Origin: Siphonodentalium dalli
Lineage: Eukaryota; Mollusca; Scaphopoda; Gadilida; Siphonodentaliidae
NCBI GenBank assembly: GCA_032622095.1
Contig: CP136061.1
Span: forward strand, 5,714,734 to 5,778,733
Direction: 5' to 3'
DNA: 64,000 bases
Each line of letters opens with the position of its first letter. Position 1 is the first letter of the stretch. Of this stretch, positions 1 to 14,210 are shown piece after piece. A model generated the notes under the pieces. That model saw nothing but the letters and a program-made list of their open reading frames with translations, did not search any database and was not told the DNA's origin. The position numbers and the translations under genes were made by a program.

Positions 1-480
1 ACATGTAGATGGGAACGAGTCATTTTTTGGCTATTCGGGCAAAAAACATGGCCGCCAGCAGCCATGTTGGATTTTACTCTTTGTATGACTAAATTCTTTA
101 GCACGGGCTGCAGGTCGTACCTTTAGTCTTATTATCAGCATAAAATTTGTCATGGATGTTAACAATGACATGTAGATGGGAACGAGTAATTTTGGGGTCA
201 TTCGGCCAAAAAACATGGTCGCCAGCAGCCATCTTGGATTTTACTCTTTGTATGACTAAATCCTTTAGCACGGGCTACAGGTCGTACCTTTAGTCTGATC
301 ATCTTAAAATTTGTCATGAATGTTAATAATGACATGTAGATGGGAACAGGTCATTTTGGGGTCATTCGGCCAAAAAATATGGCCGCCAGCAGCCATCTTG
401 GATTTTACTCTTTGTATGACTAAATGCTTTAGCACGGGCTACAGGTCGTACCTTTTGTCAGACCATCATAAAATTTGTCA

Positions 481-3400
481 TGGATGTTAACAATGACATG
501 TAGATGGGAACGAGTCATTTTTGGGTTATTCGGGCAAAAAAACATGGCCGCCAGCAGCCATCTTGGATTTTACTCTTTGTATGACTAAATCCTTTAGCAC
601 GGGCTACAGGTCGTACCTTTAGTCTGATAATCATGAAATTTGTCATGGCTGTTGAAATTGGAATGTAGATGGGAACGAGTCATTTTGGGGTCATTCGGAC
701 AAAAAACATGGCCGCCAGTGGCCATCTTTGTTTTCAAAATTCAATCCATTAGCACGGGCCACAGGTCGCACTGTTCGTCTGATCATTATGAAATTTGTCA
801 TCGCTGTTAATATTGACATGTAGATGGGAACGAGTCATTTTGGGGTCATTCGGCCCAAAAACATGGCCGCCAGCAGCCATCTTGGTTTTTACTCTTTGTA
901 TGACTAAATCCTTTAGCACGGGCTACAGGTCGTACCTTTAGTCCGATCATCATAAAATTTGTCATGGCTGTTGAAACTGGAATGCAGATGGGAACGAGTC
1001 ATTTTGGTGTCATTCGGACAAAAAACATGGCCGCCAGTGGCCATCTTGCATTTAAAAATTCAATCCATTAGCACGGGCTACAGGTCGTACCGTTTGTCTG
1101 ATCGTCATGGATGTTAATATTGACATGTAGATGGGAACGAGTCATTTTGGGGTCATTTGGCCCAAAAACATGGCCGCCAGCAGCCATCTTGGATTTTACT
1201 CTTTGTATGACTAAATCCTTTAGCACGGGCTACAGGTCGTACCTTTAGTCCGATCATCATAAAATTAGTAATGGATGTTAACAATGACATGTAGATGGGA
1301 ACGAGTCATTTTTGGGTCATTCGGGCAAATAACATGGCCGCCAGCAGCCATCTTGGATTTTACTCTTTGTATGACTAAATCCTTTAGCACGGGCTACAGG
1401 TCGTACCTTTGGTCCGATCATCATAAAATTTGTCATGGCTGTTGAAACTGGAATGCAGAGGGGAACGAGTCATTTTGGGGTCATTCGGACAAAAAACATG
1501 ACCGCCAGTGGCCATCTTGCATTTAAAAATTCAATCCATTAGCACGGGCTACAGGTCGTACTGTTTGTCTGATCGTCATGAAATTCGTCATGGATGTTAA
1601 TATTGACATGTAGATGGGAACGAGTCATTTTGGGGTCATTTGGCCCAAAAACATGGCCGCCAGCAGCCATCTTGGATTTTACTCTTTGTATGACTAAATC
1701 CTTTAGCACGGGCTACAGGTCGTACCTTTAGTCCGATCATCATAAAATTAGTATTGGATGTTAACAATGACATGTAGATGGGAACGAGTCATTTTTGGGT
1801 TATTCGGGCAAATAACATGGCCGCCAGCAGCCATCTTGGATTTTACTCTTTGTATGACTAAATCCTTTAGCACGGGCTACAGGTCGTACCTTTAGTCCGA
1901 TCATCATAAAATTTGTCATGGCTGTTGAAACTGGAATGCAGATGGGAACGAGTCATTTTGGTGTCATTCGGACAAAAAACATGGCCGCCAGTGGCCATCT
2001 TGCATTTAAAAATTCAATCCATTAGCACGGGCTACAGGTCGTACTGTTTGTCTGATCGTCATGAAATTTGTCATGGATGTTAATATTGACATGTAGATGG
2101 GAACGAGTCATTTTGGGGTCATTTGGCCCAAAAACATGGCCGCCAGCAGCCATCTTGGATTTTACTCTTTGTATGACTAAATTCTTTAGCACGGGCTACA
2201 GGTCGTACCTTTAGTCCGATCATCATAAAATTAGTAATGGATGTTAACAATGACATGTAGATGGGAACGAGTCATTTTTGGGTTATTCGGGCAAATAACA
2301 TGGACGCCAGCAGCCATCCTGGATTTTACTCTTTGTATGACTAAATCCTTTAGCACGGGCTACAGGTCGTACCTTTGGTCCGATCATCATAAAATTTGTC
2401 ATGGCTGTTGAAATTGGAATGCAGATGGGAACGAGTCATTTTGGGGTCATTCGGACAAAAAACATGGCCGCCAGTGGCCATCTTGCATTTAAAAATTCAA
2501 TCCATTAGCACGGGCTACAGGTCGTACTGTTTGTCTGATCGTCATGAAATTTGTCATGGATGTTAATATTGACATTTAGATGGGAACGAGTCATTTTGGG
2601 GTCATTTGCCCCAAAAACATGGCCGCCAGCAGGCATCTTTGATTTTACTCTTTGTATGACTAAATCCTTTAGCACCGGCTACAGGTCGTACCTTTCGTCC
2701 GATCATCATAAAATTAGTAATGGATATTAACAATGACATGTAGATGGGAACGAGTCATTTTTGGGTTATTCGGGCAAAAAAACATGGCCGCCAGCAGCCA
2801 TCTTGGATTTTACTCTTTGTATGACTAAATCCTTTAGCACGGGCTACAGGTCGTACCTTTAGTCTGATAATCATGAAATTTGTCATGGCTGTTGAAATTG
2901 GAATGTAGATGGGAACGAGTCATTTTGGGGTCATTCGGACAAAAAACATGGCCGCCAGTGGCCATCTTTGTTTTCAAAATTCAATCCATTAGCACGGGCC
3001 ACAGGTCGCACTGTTCGTCTGATCATTATGAAATTTGTCATCGCTGTTAATATTGACATGTAGATGGGAACGAGTCATTTTGGGGTCATTCGGCCCAAAA
3101 ACATGGCCGCCAGCAGCCATCTTGGTTTTTACTCTTTGTATGACTAAATCCTTTAGCACGGGCTACAGGTCGTACCTTTAGTCCGATCATCATAAAATTT
3201 GTCATGGCTGTTGAAACTGGAATGCAGATGGGAACGAGTCATTTTGGGGTCATTCGGACAAAAAACATGGCCGCCAGTGGCCATCTTGCATTTAAAAATT
3301 CAATCCATTAGCACGGGCTACAGGTCGTACCGTTTGTCTGATCGTCATGGATGTTAATATTGACATGTAGATGGGAACGAGTCATTTTGGGGTCATTTGG

Positions 3401-4152
3401 CCCAAAAACATGGCCGCCAGCAGCCATCTTGGATTTTACTCTTTGTATGACTAAATCCTTTAGCACGGGCTACAGGTCGTACCTTTAGTCCGATCATCAT
3501 AAAATTAGTAATGGATGTTAACAATGACATGTAGATGGGAACGAGTCATTTTTGGGTCATTCGGGCAAATAACATGGCCGCCAGCAGCCATCTTGGATTT
3601 TACTCTTTGTATGACTAAATCCTTTAGCACGGGCTACAGGTCGTACCTTTGGTCCGATCATCATAAAATTTGTCATGGCTGTTGAAACTGGAATGCAGAG
3701 GGGAACGAGTCATTTTGGGGTCATTCGGACAAAAAACATGGCCGCCAGTGGCCATCTTGCATTTAAAAATTCAATCCATTAGCACGGGCTACAGGTCGTA
3801 CTGTTTGTCTGATCGTCATGAAATTCGTCATGGATGTTAATATTGACATGTAGATGGGAACGAGTCATTTTGGGGTCATTTGGCCCAAAAACATGGCCGC
3901 CAGCAGCCATCTTGGATTTTACTCTTTGTATGACTAAATCCTTTAGCACGGGCTACAGGTCGTACCTTTAGTCCGATCATCATAAAATTAGTATTGGATG
4001 TTAACAATGACATGTAGATGGGAACGAGTCATTTTTGGGTTATTCGGGCAAATAACATGGCCGCCAGCAGCCATCTTGGATTTTACTCTTTGTATGACTA
4101 AATCCTTTAGCACGGGCTACAGGTCGTACCTTTAGTCCGATCATCATAAAAT
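481..4152 (+). repeat. 2240-bp duplicated block within the satellite
   Basis: The block 481-1912 recurs at 2721-4152 with an exact offset of 2240 bp. Private variants are shared at that offset: GAATGCAGAG at 1451 and 3691, GTATTGGATG at 1751 and 3991, and the 143-bp monomer that lacks the GAAATTTGTCAT stretch. The copies part at about 1913/4153, where the second gains one further monomer. This is a segmental duplication of about 14 monomers, recent enough to keep most private variants. Confidence 0.9.
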
Positions 4153-4980
4153 TAGTATTGGATGTTAACAATGACATGTAGATGGGAACGAGTCATTTTT
4201 GGGTTATTCGGGCAAATAACATGGCCGCCAGCAGCCATCTTGGATTTTACTCTTTGTATGACTAAATCCTTTAGCACGGGCTACAGGTCGTACCTTTGGT
4301 CCGATCATCATCAAATTTGTCATGGCTGTTGAAACTGGAATGCAGATGGGAACGAGTCATTTTGGTGTCATTCGGACAAAAAACATGGCCGCCAGTGGCC
4401 ATCTTGCATTTAAAAATTCAATCCATTAGCACGGGCTACAGGTCGTACTGTTTGTCTGATCGTCATGAAATTTGTCATGGATGTTAATATTGACATGTAG
4501 ATGGGAACGAGTCATTTTGGGGTCATTTGGCCCAAAAACATGGCCGCCAGCAGCCATCTTGGATTTTACTCTTTGTATGACTAAATTCTTTAGCACGGGC
4601 TACAGATCGTACTTTTAGTCTGATCATCATAAAATTTGTCAAGAATGTTAATAATGACATGTAGATGGGAACGAGTCATTTTGGGGTCATTCGGTCAAAA
4701 AACATGGCCGCCAGCAGGCATCTTTGATTTTACTCTTTGTATGACTAAATCCTTTAGCACGGGCTACAGGTCGTACCTTTAGTCTGATAATCCTGAAATT
4801 TGTCATGGCTGTTGAAATTAGAATGTAGATGGGAACGAGTCATTTTGGGGTCATTCGGACAAAAAACATGGCCGCCAGTGGCCATCTTTGTTTTCAAAAT
4901 TCAATCCATTAGCACGGGCCACATGTCGCACTGTTCGTCTGATCATTATGAAATTTGTCATGGATGTTAATATTGACATG

Positions 4981-7900
4981 TAGATGGGAACGAGTCATTT
5001 TGGGGTCATTCGGACAAAAAACATGGCTGCCAGTGGCCATCTTGCATTTAAAAATTCAATCCATTAGCACGGGCTACAGGTCGTACTGTTTGTCTGATTG
5101 TCATGAAATTTGTCATGGATGTTAATATTGACATGTAGATGGGAACGAGTCATTTTGGGGTCATTTGGCCCAAAAACATGGCCGCCAGCAGCCATCTTGG
5201 ATTTTACTCTTTGTATGACTAAATCCTTTAGCACGGGCTACAGGTCGTACCTTTAGTCCGATCATCATAAAATTAGTAATGGATTTTAACAATGACATGT
5301 AGATGGGAACGAGTCATTTTTGGGTTATTCGGGCAAATAACATGGCCGCCAGCAGCCATCTTGGATTTTACTCTTTGTATGACTAAATCCTTTAGCACGG
5401 GCTACAGGTCGTACCTTTAGTCCGATCATCATAAAATTTGTCATGGCTGTTGAAATTGGAATGCAGATGGGAACGAGTCATTTTGGGGTCATTCGGACAA
5501 AAAACATGGCCGCCAGTGGCCATCTTGCATTTAAAAATTCAATCCATTAGCACGGGCTACAGATCGTACTGTTTGTCTGATCGTCATGAAATTTGTCATG
5601 GATGTTAATATTGACATGTAGATGGGAACGAGTCATTTTGGGGTCATTTGGCCCAAAAACATGGCCGCCAGCAGCCATCTTGGATTTTACTCTTTGTATG
5701 ACTAAATTCTTTAGCACGGGCTACAGATCGTACTTTTAATCTGATCATCATAAAATTTGTCAAGAATGTTAATAATGACATGTAGATGGGAACGAGTCAT
5801 TTTGGGGTCATTCGGCCAAAAAACATGGCCGCCAGCAACCATCTTTGATTTTACTCTTTGTATGACTAAATCCTTTAGCACGGGCTACAGGTCGTACCTT
5901 TAGTCCAATCATCATAAAATTAGTAATAGATGTTAACAATGACATGTAGATGGGAACGATTCATTTTTGGGTTATTCGGGCAAATAACATGGCCGCCAGC
6001 AGCCATCTTGGATTTTACTCTTTGTATGACTAAATCCTTTAGCACGGGCTACAGGTCGTACCTTTAGTCCGATCATCATAAAATTTGTCATGGCTGTTGA
6101 AACTGGAATGCAGATGGGAACGAGTCATTTTGGTGTCATTCGGACAAAAAACATGGCCGCCAGTGGCCATCTTGCATTTAAAAATTCAATCCATTAGCAC
6201 GGGCTACAGGTCGTACTGTTTGTCTGATCGTCATGAAATTTGTCATGGATGTTAATATTGACATGTAGATGGGAACGAGTCATTTTGGGGTCATTTGGCC
6301 CAAAAACATGGCCGCCAGCAGCCATCTTGGATTTTACTCTTTGTATGACTAAATCCTTTAGCACGGGCTACAGGTCGTACCTTTAGTCCGATCATCATAA
6401 AATTAGTAATGGATGTTAATATTGACATGTAGATGGGAACGAGTCATTTTGGGGTCATTCGGACAAAAAACATGGCTGCCAGTGGCCATCTTGCATTTAA
6501 AAATTCAATCCATTAGCACGGGCTACAGGTCGTACTGTTTGTCTGATTGTCATGAAATTTGTCATGGATGTTAATATTGACATGTAGATGGGAACGAGTC
6601 ATTTTGGGGTCATTTGGCCCAAAAACATGGCCGCCAGCAGCCATCTTGGATTTTACTCTTTGTATGACTAAATCCTTTAGCACGGGCTACAGGTCGTACC
6701 TTTAGTCCGATCATCATAAAATTAGTAATGGATTTTAACAATGACATGTAGATGGGAACGAGTCATTTTTGGGTTATTCGGGCAAATAACATGGCCGCCA
6801 GCAGCCATCTTGGATTTTACTCTTTGTATGACTAAATCCTTTAGCACGGGCTACAGGTCGTACCTTTAGTCCGATCATCATAAAATTTGTCATGGCTGTT
6901 GAAATTGGAATGCAGATGGGAACGAGTCATTTTGGGGTCATTCGGACAAAAAACATGGCCGCCAGTGGCCATCTTGCATTTAAAAATTCAATCCATTAGC
7001 ACGGGCTACAGATCGTACTGTTTGTCTGATCGTCATGAAATTTGTCATGGATGTTAATATTGACATGTAGATGGGAACGAGTCATTTTGGGGTCATTTGG
7101 CCCAAAAACATGGCCGCCAGCAGCCATCTTGGATTTTACTCTTTGTATGACTAAATTCTTTAGCACGGGCTACAGATCGTACTTTTAATCTGATCATCAT
7201 AAAATTTGTCAAGAATGTTAATAATGACATGTAGATGGGAACGAGTCATTTTGGGGTCATTCGGCCAAAAAACATGGCCGCCAGCAGCCATCTTTGATTT
7301 TACTCTTTGTATGACTAAATCCTTTAGCACGGGCTACAGGTCGTACCTTTAGTCCAATCATCATAAAATTAGTAATAGATGTTAACAATGACATGTAGAT
7401 GGGAACGATTCATTTTTGGGTTATTCGGGCAAATAACATGGCCGCCAGCAGCCATCTTGGATTTTACTCTTTGTATGACTAAATCCTTTAGCACGGGCTA
7501 CAGGTCGTACCTTTAGTCCGATCATCATAAAATTTGTCATGGCTGTTGAAACTGGAATGCAGATGGGAACGAGTCATTTTGGTGTCATTCGGACAAAAAA
7601 CATGGCCGCCAGTGGCCATCTTGCATTTAAAAATTCAATCCATTAGCACGGGCTACAGGTCGTACTGTTTGTCTGATCGTCATGAAATTTGTCATGGATG
7701 TTAATATTGACATGTAGATGGGAACGAGTCATTTTGGGGTCATTTGGCCCAAAAACATGGCCGCCAGCAGCCATCTTGGATTTTACTCTTTGTATGACTA
7801 AATCCTTTAGCACGGGCTACAGGTCGTACCTTTAGTCCGATCATCATAAAATTAGTAATGGATTTTAACAATGACATGTAGATGGGAACGAGTCATTTTT

Positions 7901-10900
7901 GGGTTATTCGGGCAAATAACATGGCCGCCAGCAGCCATCTTGGATTTTACTCTTTGTATGACTAAATCCTTTAGCACGGGCTACAGGTCGTACCTTTAGT
8001 CCGATCATCATAAAATTTGTCATGGCTGTTGAAACTGGAATGCAGATGGGAACGAGTCATTTTGGGGTCATTCGGACAAAAAACATGGCCGCCAGTGGCC
8101 ATCTTGCATTTAAAAATTCAATCCATTAGCACGGGCTACAGGTCGTACTGTTTGTCTGATCGTCATGAAATTTGTCATGGATGTTAATATTGACATGTAG
8201 ATGGGAACGAGTCATTTTGGGGTCATTTGGCCCAAAAACATGGCCGCCAGCAGCCATCTTGGATTTTACTCTTTGTATGACTAAATTCTTTAGCACGGGC
8301 TACAGATCGCACTTTTAGTCTGATCATCATAAAATTTGTCAAGAATGTTAATAATGACATGTAGATGGGAACGAGTCATTTTGGGGTCATTCGGCCAAAA
8401 AACATGGCCGCCAGCAGGCATCTTTGATTTTACTCTTTGTATGACTAAATCCTTTAGCACGTGCTACAGGTCGTACCTTTAGTCCGATCATCATAAAATT
8501 AGTAATGGATGTTAACGATGACATGTAGATGAGAACGAGTCATTTTTGGGTTATTCGGGCAAATAGCATGGCCGCCAGCAGCCATCTTGGATTTTACTCT
8601 TTGTATGACTAAATCCTTTAGCACGGGCTACAGGTCGTACCTTTGGTCCGATCATCATAAAATTTCTCATGGCTGTTGAAACTGGAATGCAGATGGGAAC
8701 GAGTCATTTTGGTGTCATTCGGACAAAAAACATGGCCGCCAGTGGCCATCTTGCATTTAAAAATTCAATCCATTAGCACGGGCTACAGGTCGTACTGTTT
8801 GTCTGATCGTCATGAAATTTGTCATGGATGTTAATATTGACATGTAGATGGGAACGAGTCATTTTGGGGTCATTTGGCCCAAAAACATGGCCGCCAGCAG
8901 CCATCTTGGATTTTACTCTTTGTATGACTAAATTCTTTAGCACGGGCTACAGGTCGTACCTTTAGTCCGATCATCATAAAATTAGTAATGGATTTTAACA
9001 ATGACATGTAGATGGGAACGAGTCATTTTTGGGTTATTCGGGCAAATAACATGGCCGCCAGCAGCCATCTTGGATTTTACTCTTTGTATGACTAAATCCT
9101 TTAGCACGGGCTACAGGTCGTACCTTTAGTCCGATCATCATAAAATTTGTCATGGCTGTTGAAACTGGAATGCAGATGGGAACGAGTCATTTTGGGGTCA
9201 TTCGGACAAAAAACATGGCCGCCAGTGGCCATCTTGCATTTAAAAATTCAATCCATTAGCACGGGCTACAGGTCGTACTGTTTGTCTGATCGTCATGAAA
9301 TTTGTCATGGATGTTAATATTGACATGTAGATGGGAACGAGTCATTTTGGGGTCATTTGGCCCAAAAACATGGCCGCCAGCAGCCATCTTGGATTTTACT
9401 CTTTGTATGACTAAATTCTTTAGCACGGGCTACAGATCGCACTTTTAGTCTGATCATCATAAAATTTGTCAAGAATGTTAATAATGACATGTAGATGGGA
9501 ACGAGTCATTTTGGGGTCATTCGGCCAAAAAACATGGCCGCCAGCAGGCATCTTTGATTTTACTCTTTGTATGACTAAATCCTTTAGCACGTGCTACAGG
9601 TCGTACCTTTAGTCCGATCATCATAAAATTAGTAATGGATGTTAACGATGACATGTAGATGGGAACGAGTCATTTTTGGGTTATTCGGGCAAATAGCATG
9701 GCCGCCAGCAGCCATCTTGGATTTTACTCTTTGTATGACTAAATCCTTTAGCACGGGCTACAGGTCGTACCTTTGGTCCGATCATCATAAAATTTCTCAT
9801 GGCTGTTGAAACTGGAATGCAGATGGGAACGAGTCATTTTGGTGTCATTCGGACAAAAAACATGGCCGCCAGTGGCCATCTTGCATTTAAAAATTCAATC
9901 CATTAGCACGGGCTACAGGTCGTACTGTTTGTCTGATCGTCATGAAATTTGTCATGGATGTTAATATTGACATGTAGATGGGAACGAGTCATTTTGGGGT
10001 CATTTGGCCCAAAAACATGGCCGCCAGCAGCCATCTTGGATTTTACTCTTTGTATGACTAAATTCTTTAGCACGGGCTACAGATCGTACTTTTAGTCTGA
10101 TCATCATAAAATTTGTCAAGAATGTTAATAATGACATGTAGATGGGAACGAGTCATTTTGGGGTCATTCGGTCAAAAAACATGGCCGCCAGCAGGCATCT
10201 TTGATTTTACTCTTTGTATGACTAAATCCTTTAGCACGGGCTACAGGTCGTACCTTTAGTCTGATAATCCTGAAATTTGTCATGGCTGTTGAAATTGGAA
10301 TGTAGATGGGAACGAGTCATTTTGGGGTCATTCGGACAAAAAACATGGCCGCCAGTGGCCATCTTTGTTTTCAAAATTCAATCCATTAGCACGGGCCACA
10401 TGTCGCACTGTTCGTCTGATCATTATGAAATTTGTCATGGATGTTAATATTGACATGTAGATGGGAACGAGTCATTTTGGGGTCATTCGGACAAAAAACA
10501 TGGCTGCCAGTGGCCATCTTGCATTTAAAAATTCAATCCATTAGCACGGGCTACAGGTCGTACTGTTTGTCTGATTGTCATGAAATTTGTCATGGATGTT
10601 AATATTGACATGTAGATGGGAACGAGTCATTTTGGGGTCATTTGGCCCAAAAACATGGCCGCCAGCAGCCATCTTGGATTTTACTCTTTGTATGACTAAA
10701 TCCTTTAGCACGGGCTACAGGTCGTACCTTTAGTCCGATCATCATAAAATTAGTAATGGATTTTAACAATGACATGTAGATGGGAACGAGTCATTTTTGG
10801 GTTATTCGGGCAAATAACATGGCCGCCAGCAGCCATCTTGGATTTTACTCTTTGTATGACTAAATCCTTTAGCACGGGCTACAGGTCGTACCTTTAGTCC

Positions 10901-12600
10901 GATCATCATAAAATTTGTCATGGCTGTTGAAATTGGAATGCAGATGGGAACGAGTCATTTTGGGGTCATTCGGACAAAAAACATGGCCACCAGTGGCCAT
11001 CTTGCATTTAAAAATTCAATCCATTAGCACGGGCTACAGATCGTACTGTTTGTCTGATCGTCATGAAATTTGTCATGGATGTTAATATTGACATGTAGAT
11101 GGGAACGAGTCATTTTGGGGTCATTTGGCCCAAAAACATGGCCGCCAGCAGCCATCTTGGATTTTACTCTTTGTATGACTAAATTCTTTAGCACGGGCTA
11201 CAGATCGTACTTTTAATCTGATCATCATAAAATTTGTCAAGAATGTTAATAATGACATGTAGATGGGAACGAGTCATTTTGGGGTCATTCGGCCAAAAAA
11301 CATGGCCGCCAGCAGGCATCTTTGATTTTACTCTTTGTATGACTAAATCCTTTAGCACGGGCTACAGGTCGTACCTTTAGTCCAATCCTCATAAAATTAG
11401 TAATAGATGTTAACAATGACATGTAGATGGGAACGATTCATTTTTGGGTTATTCGGGCAAATAACATGGCCGCCAGCAGCCATCTTGGATTTTACTCTTT
11501 GTATGACTAAATCCTTTAGCACGGGCTACAGGTCGTACCTTTAGTCCGATCATCATAAAATTTGTCATGGCTGTTGAAACTGGAATGCAGATGGGAACGA
11601 GTCATTTTGGTGTCATTCGGACAAAAAACATGGCCGCCAGTGGCCATCTTGCATTTAAAAATTCAATCCATTAGCACGGGCTACAGGTCGTACTGTTTGT
11701 CTGATCGTCATGAAATTTGTCATGGATGTTAATATTGACATGTAGATGGGAACGAGTCATTTTGGGGTCATTTGGCCCAAAAACATGGCCGCCAGCAGCC
11801 ATCTTGGATTTTACTCTTTGTATGACTAAATTCTTTAGCACGGGCTACAGATCGTACTTTTAGTCTGATCATCATAAAATTTGTCAAGAATGTTAATAAT
11901 GACATGTAGATGGGAAAGAGTCATTTTGGGGTCATTCGGTCAAAAAAAATGGCCGCCAGCAGGCATCTTTGATTTTACTCTTTGTATGACTAAATCCTTT
12001 AGCACGGGCTACAGGTCGTACCTTTAGTCTGATAATCCTGAAATTTGTCATGGCTGTTGAAATTGGAATGTAGATGGGAACGAGTCATTTTGGGGTCATT
12101 CGGACAAAAAACATGGCCGCCAGTGGCCATCTTTGTTTTCAAAATTCAATCCATTAGCACGGGCCACATGTCGCACTGTTCGTCTGATCATTATGAAATT
12201 TGTCATGGATGTTAATATTGACATGTAGACGGGAACGAGTCATTTTGGGGTCATTCGGACAAAAAACATGGCCGCCAGTGGCCATCTTGCATTTAAAAAT
12301 TCAATCCATTAGCACGGGCTACAGGTCGTACTGTTTGTCTGATTGTCATGAAATTTGTCATGGATGTTAATATTGACATGTAGATGGGAACGAGTCATTT
12401 TGGGGTCATTTGGCCCAAAAACATGGCCGCCAGCAGCCATCTTGGATTTTACTCTTTGTATGACTAAATCCTTTAGCACGGGCTACAGGTCGTACCTTTA
12501 TTCCGATCATCATAAAATTAGTAATGGATTTTAACAATGACATGTAGATGGGAATGAGTCATTTTTGGGTTATTCGGGCAAATAACATGGCCGCCAGCAG
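4981..12600 (+). repeat. Satellite blocks with 1449-, 1130- and 5477-bp offsets
   Basis: Several overlapping higher-order duplications can be traced with private variants. ACATGGCTGCCAGTGGCC at 5021 recurs at 6470 (offset 1449, nine monomers or three 483-bp trimers) and at 10498 (offset 5477). The GTTAACGATG variant at 8511 recurs at 9641 (offset 1130, seven monomers). The CTTTTAATCTG variant near 5733 recurs near 11210 (offset 5477). The offsets are whole numbers of monomers, as expected from unequal exchange or replication-based amplification. Confidence 0.85.
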
Positions 12601-14210
12601 CCATCTTGGATTTTACTCTTTGTATGACTAAATCCTTTAGCACGGGCTACAGGTCGTACCTTTAGTCCGATCATCATAAAATTTGTCATGGCTGTTGAAA
12701 TTGGAATGCAGATGGGAACGAGTCATTTTGGGGTCATTCGGACAAAAAACATGGCCGCCAGTGGCCATCTTGCATTTAAAAATTCAATCCATTAGCACGG
12801 GCTACAGATCGTACTGTTTGTCTGATCGTCATGAAATTTGTCATGGATGTTAATATTGACATGTAGATGGGAACGAGTCATTTTGGGGTCATTTGGCCCA
12901 AAAACATGGCCGCCAGCAGCCATCTTGGATTTTACTCTTTGTATGACTAAATTCTTTAGCACGGGCTACAGATCGTACTTTTAATCTGATCATCATAAAA
13001 TTTGTCAAGAATGTTAATAATGACATGTAGATGGGAACGAGTCATTTTTGGGTTATTCGGGCAAATAACATGGCCGCCAGCAGCCATCTTGGATTTTACT
13101 CTTTGTATGACTAAATCCTTTAGCACGGGCTACAGGTCGTACCTTTAGTCCGATCATCATAAAATTTGTCATGGCTGTTGAAACTGGAATGCAGATGGGA
13201 ACGAGTCATTTTGGTGTCATTCGGACAAAAAACATGGCCGCCAGTGGCCATCTTGCATTTAAAAATTCAATCCATTAGCACGGGCTACAGGTCGTACTGT
13301 TTGTCTGATTGTCATGAAATTTGTCATGGATGTTAATATTGACATGTAGATGGGAACGAGTCATTTTGGGGTCATTTGGCCCAAAAACATGGCCGCCAGC
13401 AGCCATCTTGGATTTTACTCTTTGTATGACTAAATTCTTTAGCACGGGCTACAGATCGTACTTTTAGTCTGATCATCATAAAATTTGTCAAGAATGTTAA
13501 TAATGACATGTAGATGGGAACGAGTCATTTTGGGGTCATTCGGTCAAAAAACATGGCCGCCAGCAGGCATCTTTGATTTTACTCTTTGTATGACTAAATC
13601 CTTTAGCACGGGCTACAGGTCGTACCTTTAGTCTGATAATCCTGAAATTTGTCATGGCTGTTGAAATTGGAATGTAGATGGGAACGAGTCATTTTGGGGT
13701 CATTCGGACAAAAAACATGGCCGCCAGTGGCCATCTTTGTTTTCAAAATTCAATCCATTAGCACGGGCCACATGTCGCACTGTTCGTCTGATCATTATGA
13801 AATTTGTCATGGATGTTAATATTGACATGTAGATGGGAACGAGTCATTTTGGGGTCATTCGGCCCAAAAACATGGCCGCCAGCAGCCATCTTGGATTTTA
13901 CTCTTTGTATGACTAAATCCTTTAGCACGGGCTACAGGTCGTACCTTTAGTCCGATCATCATAAAATTTGTCATGGCTGTTGAAACTGGAATGCAGATGG
14001 GAACGAGTCATTTTGGTGTCATTCGGACAAAAAACATGGCCGCCAGTGGCCATCTTGCATTTAAAAATTCAATCCATTAGCACGGGCTACAGGTCGTACT
14101 GTTTGTCTGATTGTCATGAAATTTGTCATGGATGTTAATATTGACATGTAGATGGGAACGAGTCATTTTGGGGTCATTTGGCCCAAAAACATGGCCGCCA
14201 GCAGCCATCT